Assembly (NCBI GenBank): GCA_913776255.1
Contig: CAJYLV010000024.1
Coordinates: 1-34,510, forward strand
Reading direction: 5' to 3'
From: an uncultured Sphingomonas sp.
Lineage (GTDB): Bacteria; Pseudomonadota; Alphaproteobacteria; Sphingomonadales; Sphingomonadaceae
DNA length: 34,510 bases
Positions within the stretch are counted from its first letter, which is position 1. Every line of letters begins with the position of its first letter. A program made the position numbers and the translations under genes. Under the pieces are notes generated by a model. The model saw only the letters and a list, made by a program, of their open reading frames with translations, did no database searches and was not told where the DNA came from. Positions 31,691 to 34,510 of the stretch are shown in pieces.

Positions 31691-31766
31691 GTCATTGCGA
31701 GCGTGGCGAAGCAATCCAGGGCGTCACGCGCGGGGCTCTGGATTGCTTCGCTACGCTCGCAATGAC
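31691..31766. repeat. REP/BIME-like palindromic repeat, copy B
   Basis: GTCATTGCGAGCGTGGCGAA (31691-31710, continuing GCAATCCAG) and TTCGCTACGCTCGCAATGAC (31747-31766) form a 29-bp inverted repeat with one mismatch. It is the same family as the copy at 25108-25182. It lies 5 nt after rimM and 7 nt before the converging oxidoreductase stop, at the point where the rimM-trmD order is broken. Confidence 0.85.
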
Positions 31767-31773
31767 GTAGCCG

Positions 31774-32682
31774 CTATCGCCGCAGCGGCCTTCGCTCCGC
31801 CAGCAGGTTGCGGATCGCCGTCGCGGCGACCCCGGCTTCGCCCATCGCATGGCTGATCTGGTCGAGCCCCTTCACGACATCGCCCGCCGCGAACAGGCCG
31901 GGGACGCTGGTGCGCTGGTGGTCATCGACCTCAAGACATCCCTCGTCGCTGGCGCGTGCGCCGGCCTCGACCGCAAGCCACGAGCGGATGCGCGAGCCGA
32001 GCGCGGGATAGACGCTGTCGAACGCCATCCGTCCGCGCGCCGTGTCGAACGCGAGCTGCTCGCCCTCGATCGCATAGCCGCCGCACGGTCCCTCGATCCG
32101 CACCACCCCGGCGTCGTCGAGCGCTTGAGCGCAGGCCGGATCCAGTTCGTGTTCGGCCTCGGGCGACACCAGCGTCACATCGCGGGTGAAGCCGCGCAGG
32201 AACAACGCCTCGCGCATTCCGTGATCGCCGGTGCCGATCACCGCGACGCGGCGATCCGTCACCTCATAGCCGTCGCAGACCGGGCAGTAGCGGAGCAGTC
32301 CGCGCGCCAGCGCCGGGTCATGAACCTCGGGCAGCAGGCGCGCGGGGCGATGGTTCACCACCCCGGTGGCGAGCAGGACGGTGCGCGCGCGGTGCTCGCC
32401 GTGATCGGTGCGAACGATGAAGTCGTCGCCATCGCGAGCAAGGCCGGCGACCTTCACCTGCTCCCGCCGGGCGCCGTATTTCGCCGCCTGCGCCTGCATC
32501 AGCGCGAGCAGGTCCTTGCCCGCGATCCCCTCGGGATAGCCGGCATGGTTGTGGGTGCACGGGATCATCGCCGCGCGGCTCGATCCGCTGTCGAACAGGC
32601 GGATGTCGAGATGGTAGCGCGCCAGATAGATGGCGGCGGTCAACCCGGCCGGGCCGGCGCCGATGATGATGCAGTCGTCCAC
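31774..32682 (-). CDS. Thioredoxin-reductase-like FAD oxidoreductase
   Basis: Encodes 302 residues with an N-terminal FAD Rossmann motif (DDCIIIGAGPAGLTAAIY, residues 2-19), a redox Cys pair in RYCPVCDGYE (Cys133, Cys136), a second NAD(P)-binding motif VAVIGTGDHG near 147-156 and the closing FAD motif TSVPGLFAAGDVV. It has the low-molecular-weight thioredoxin reductase fold. CPVCDG instead of the usual CATCDG, and the unusual second glycine motif, suggest a TrxR-like enzyme with another partner. The start GTG at 32682 has GGAGG 4 nt upstream. It is divergent from vapB. Confidence 0.88.
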   Translation of the reverse strand: MDDCIIIGAGPAGLTAAIYLARYHLDIRLFDSGSSRAAMIPCTHNHAGYPEGIAGKDLLALMQAQAAKYGARREQVKVAGLARDGDDFIVRTDHGEHRARTVLLATGVVNHRPARLLPEVHDPALARGLLRYCPVCDGYEVTDRRVAVIGTGDHGMREALFLRGFTRDVTLVSPEAEHELDPACAQALDDAGVVRIEGPCGGYAIEGEQLAFDTARGRMAFDSVYPALGSRIRSWLAVEAGARASDEGCLEVDDHQRTSVPGLFAAGDVVKGLDQISHAMGEAGVAATAIRNLLAERRPLRR

Positions 32683-32710
32683 GAACCCTCCAGCTTGCGC
32701 GTCTGAGCCC

Positions 32711-32735
32711 CCGTATATACATGCCGTACATACGG
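32711..32735. promoter_or_regulatory. Candidate VapBC operator in the divergent promoter region
   Basis: CCGTAT and ATACGG are inverted repeats 13 nt apart around the near-direct pair GTATATAC / GTACATAC. The site is 11 nt before vapB and 29 nt from the start of the divergent oxidoreductase. AbrB-type antitoxins bind such AT-rich palindromes to repress their own operon. It may control both directions. Seen in sequence; function inferred. Confidence 0.5.
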
Positions 32736-32745
32736 GAGGCCGGCG

Positions 32746-33015
32746 ATGGGTAACGAATATCGCGCCAAGGTGTTCAAGTCTGGCAATTCGGTGGCGTTGC
32801 GGCTGCCGAAGGGCCTCGGATTCAGCGAGGGCGACGACGTGGTGATCGCGCCGCACGAAGACGGCTCGTTCAGCCTGTGGCGCGAAAGCGAGGGCGCGCA
32901 GGTGTTGATGAGCCTGTATGGCAGCGTCTCGGAAGGCTTCATGGCAGATGGACGTGGCGACACGCGTGCCGACGTGCGCGACTGGAGCCCGAACCCGGGC
33001 GCGGCGGCGGCATGA
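32746..33015 (+). CDS. vapB: VapB-type antitoxin (AbrB/SpoVT fold)
   Basis: Encodes 89 residues. The N-terminal swapped-hairpin DNA-binding domain is clear: YRAKVFKSGNSVALRLPKGLGFSEGDDVVI (residues 5-34). The C-terminal part (ADVRDWSPNPG) should wrap the toxin. GGGAGG lies 6 nt before the ATG. The antitoxin neutralises the PIN-domain RNase encoded next and, with it, represses the operon at the palindrome upstream. The TGA overlaps the vapC ATG. Confidence 0.9.
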   Translation: MGNEYRAKVFKSGNSVALRLPKGLGFSEGDDVVIAPHEDGSFSLWRESEGAQVLMSLYGSVSEGFMADGRGDTRADVRDWSPNPGAAAA

Positions 33016-33407
33016 GCGGTTACCTGCTCGACACCAACGCCTGTATCGACTTCCTGCTCGGGCGTAGCGATCTGCTCGCACGGCGGATGGGGGCGGCGTT
33101 CGGGCAGTTGCACGTGTCGGCGATCACGGCGGGCGAGCTGCGGGTCGGCAACCGCACCTCGCGCGAGCCCGACAAGGACGCCAAGCGGATCGACACCTTC
33201 CTGGCGGCGCTGTCGGTGCTGGCGTTCGATGGCGACGCCGCGATCGCCTATGCGCGGATGGTCCGGGCGGTGGGGATGCGCCGCGGGAGCTTCGACCGGC
33301 TGATCGCGGCGCAGGCATTGGTTGGCGGCCTGACGCTCGTCACCAACAACGAACGCGACTTCGCGGACATCCCCGATCTCAGGATCGAGAACTGGACGCA
33401 GGCATGA
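33012..33407 (+). CDS. vapC: VapC-type PIN-domain toxin ribonuclease
   Basis: Encodes 131 residues of the PIN fold: the acidic metal-binding set Asp7 ([11 protein letters not shown]), Glu42 (TAGELRVG), Asp95 ([11 protein letters not shown]) and the C-terminal TNNERDF with Asp116. VapC toxins cut specific tRNAs or rRNA sites. All catalytic residues are present, so it should be active. Its start and stop each overlap the neighbouring gene by 4 nt (ATGA). Confidence 0.92.
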   Translation: MSGYLLDTNACIDFLLGRSDLLARRMGAAFGQLHVSAITAGELRVGNRTSREPDKDAKRIDTFLAALSVLAFDGDAAIAYARMVRAVGMRRGSFDRLIAAQALVGGLTLVTNNERDFADIPDLRIENWTQA

Positions 33408-33730
33408 TGACCGCCAGCGACCTGCTGTGGCTGGTCGGCTTCCCCGCGGCGGTGGCGGCGGTGCTGGCCGGCGTGATGCTGGTCCGGCTTGGTCGCGGCT
33501 GGTCGCGCCGCCGGGTCATCCTGACCGCGTCCGTGCCGCTGCCGCTGCTCGGCGCGCTGCTGTGTATCGGGTTGTTCGTCAGCGCGATGCTGTCACCTCC
33601 CGAGCGGTGCGGCGTCGATGCCTGCGGGATGGCGGCGACGTTCGCGATCTTCGGGCTGGCCTATGCGGCCGCCGCATTTCTCCTCGGTGCGGCGGCGGCC
33701 GGCATCGTCTACTCACTGGGACGTCGATGA
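33404..33730 (+). CDS. Small membrane protein between vapC and trmD
   Basis: Encodes 108 residues with three hydrophobic helices (about 8-28, 42-62, 77-103) and a Cys pair in the second loop ([11 protein letters not shown]). I do not recognise the family. It overlaps both neighbours by 4 nt (ATGA), so it is firmly part of the vapBC-trmD transcript. The third reading frame here also has a long overlapping frame that is only the upstream extension of trmD. Confidence 0.72.
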   Translation: MMTASDLLWLVGFPAAVAAVLAGVMLVRLGRGWSRRRVILTASVPLPLLGALLCIGLFVSAMLSPPERCGVDACGMAATFAIFGLAYAAAAFLLGAAAAGIVYSLGRR

Positions 33731-34455
33731 CCTTCCGCGCCACGATCCTGACGCTCTATCCCGAGATGTTTCCCGGTCCGCTCGGCACCTCGCTCGCCGG
33801 GCGGGCGCTGGCGGAGCGCAAATGGTCGCTCGACGCGGTCAATATCCGCGACTTCACCACCGACCGGCATCGCACCGTCGACGACACGCCGGCAGGCGGC
33901 GGGGCGGGGATGGTGCTGCGCGCCGATATCCTCGCGCGCGCGGTCGATGCGCACGCCGATGGCCGCCCGCTGCTCGCGATGACGCCGCGGGGGACGCCGC
34001 TGCGGCAGGCGCGCGTGCGCGCGCTGGCGGCGGGACCGGGTGCGGTGATCCTGTGCGGGCGGTTCGAGGGCTTCGACGAGCGGCTGCTGGAGGCGCGCGG
34101 GGTCGAGCAGGTCTCGATCGGCGACTATATCCTGTCCGGCGGCGAGATGGCGACGCTGGTGCTGCTCGACGCTTGCGTTCGGCTGCTTCCCGGCGTAATG
34201 GGCGCGGCTTCCAGCGGAGTCGAGGAAAGCTTCGAAAGCGGCCTCCTCGAATATCCGCATTATACCCGACCGGTCGAATGGGAGGGGCGCACGATCCCCG
34301 AAGTGCTGCGATCGGGGGATCATGCGAAGATCGCGGCCTGGCGGCAACGCCAGGCGGAGATCGACACACGGCTACGGCGGCCGGACCTTTGGGAGCGTCA
34401 TGAGGGCGCTCGGGTCGGCTCGCCCTCTGGCGCGCGGCAACGGACTGAGGACTGA
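33727..34455 (+). CDS. trmD: tRNA (guanine-37-N1)-methyltransferase TrmD
   Basis: Encodes 242 residues of the SPOUT-class enzyme that makes m1G37 in tRNAs reading CNN codons, which is essential for frame maintenance. [26 protein letters not shown] begins it. The trefoil-knot SAM site includes [14 protein letters not shown] and [30 protein letters not shown], followed by the C-terminal helix region [21 protein letters not shown]. The ATG at 33727 overlaps the stop of the membrane-protein gene. rplS starts 2 nt after the stop, as in the usual rpsP-rimM-trmD-rplS operon. Confidence 0.97.
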   Translation: MTFRATILTLYPEMFPGPLGTSLAGRALAERKWSLDAVNIRDFTTDRHRTVDDTPAGGGAGMVLRADILARAVDAHADGRPLLAMTPRGTPLRQARVRALAAGPGAVILCGRFEGFDERLLEARGVEQVSIGDYILSGGEMATLVLLDACVRLLPGVMGAASSGVEESFESGLLEYPHYTRPVEWEGRTIPEVLRSGDHAKIAAWRQRQAEIDTRLRRPDLWERHEGARVGSPSGARQRTED

Positions 34456-34457
34456 CC

Positions 34458-34510
34458 ATGAACCTGATCCAGACGCTCGAAGCCGAGCAGATCGCCAAGT
34501 TCAACGAAAC
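34458..34510 (+). CDS. rplS: Ribosomal protein bL19 (5' part only, runs off the window)
   Basis: The last 53 nt encode MNLIQTLEAEQIAKFNE..., the typical bL19 N-terminus; the rest is beyond the window. It starts 2 nt after trmD, as expected for the rpsP-rimM-trmD-rplS operon. In this window it depends on transcription from upstream of trmD, probably the vapBC promoter, unless a promoter lies inside trmD. Confidence 0.9.
   Translation, partial: MNLIQTLEAEQIAKFNE

Overview
The window looks like a chromosome segment of a high-GC alphaproteobacterium, most likely a sphingomonad (Sphingomonas or a close relative). This is inferred from the gene content: a PEPxxWA-CTERM protein, a TonB-dependent receptor, a globin-coupled chemoreceptor, bS16 with an Ala/Glu-rich tail, a sigma54-type psp locus, and many short palindromic repeats carrying the GTCATTGCGAGCG-type motif. 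No tRNA, rRNA, CRISPR array, insertion sequence or prophage was seen. Gene density is high, and the stop codon of one gene often overlaps the start of the next.

Layout. (1) 1-3300: groES-groEL with a terminator, a Uma2-family nuclease-fold protein and a DUF3429-type membrane protein. (2) 3340-10799: mannose-1-phosphate guanylyltransferase, a DUF815-type ATPase, a secreted protein, a PadR repressor coupled to a membrane protein, a cytoplasmic globin-coupled methyl-accepting protein, a Uup-type ABC-F ATPase and a small PepSY-like exported protein. (3) 10898-12929: an OmpR-family two-component system. (4) 13226-17292: sufE, then a phage-shock (psp) locus. pspF is divergent from a sigma54-promoted operon that encodes a 45-residue exported peptide, PspA, PspB, PspC and three more small PspB-like membrane/coiled-coil proteins. 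(5) 17355-25104: a superoxide dismutase, a GH43-like enzyme with a ricin-type lectin domain, two exported proteins (one PEPxxWA), a TonB-dependent siderophore-type receptor, a DUF2231 protein and a PQQ-type sugar dehydrogenase lipoprotein. (6) 25196-34510: a translation and secretion block. yciB, ftsY and mtaB are on the minus strand, with a nonsense-interrupted DUF924 gene divergent from mtaB. Then come ffh, rpsP and rimM. The usual rimM-trmD adjacency is broken by a palindromic repeat, a minus-strand thioredoxin-reductase-like gene, a vapBC toxin-antitoxin pair and a small membrane protein. trmD and the start of rplS follow.

Most interesting points. The psp operon appears enlarged: a good -24/-12 promoter precedes an uncharacterised secreted mini-protein, a long stem-loop separates that gene from pspA, and there are four proteins of PspB-like design. 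The second point is that vapB, vapC, a membrane protein and trmD form an unbroken chain of ATGA overlaps. Expression of an essential tRNA methyltransferase (and probably rplS) may therefore be tied to an autoregulated toxin-antitoxin promoter. All functional calls rest on recognising protein sequences by eye; no database search was possible.
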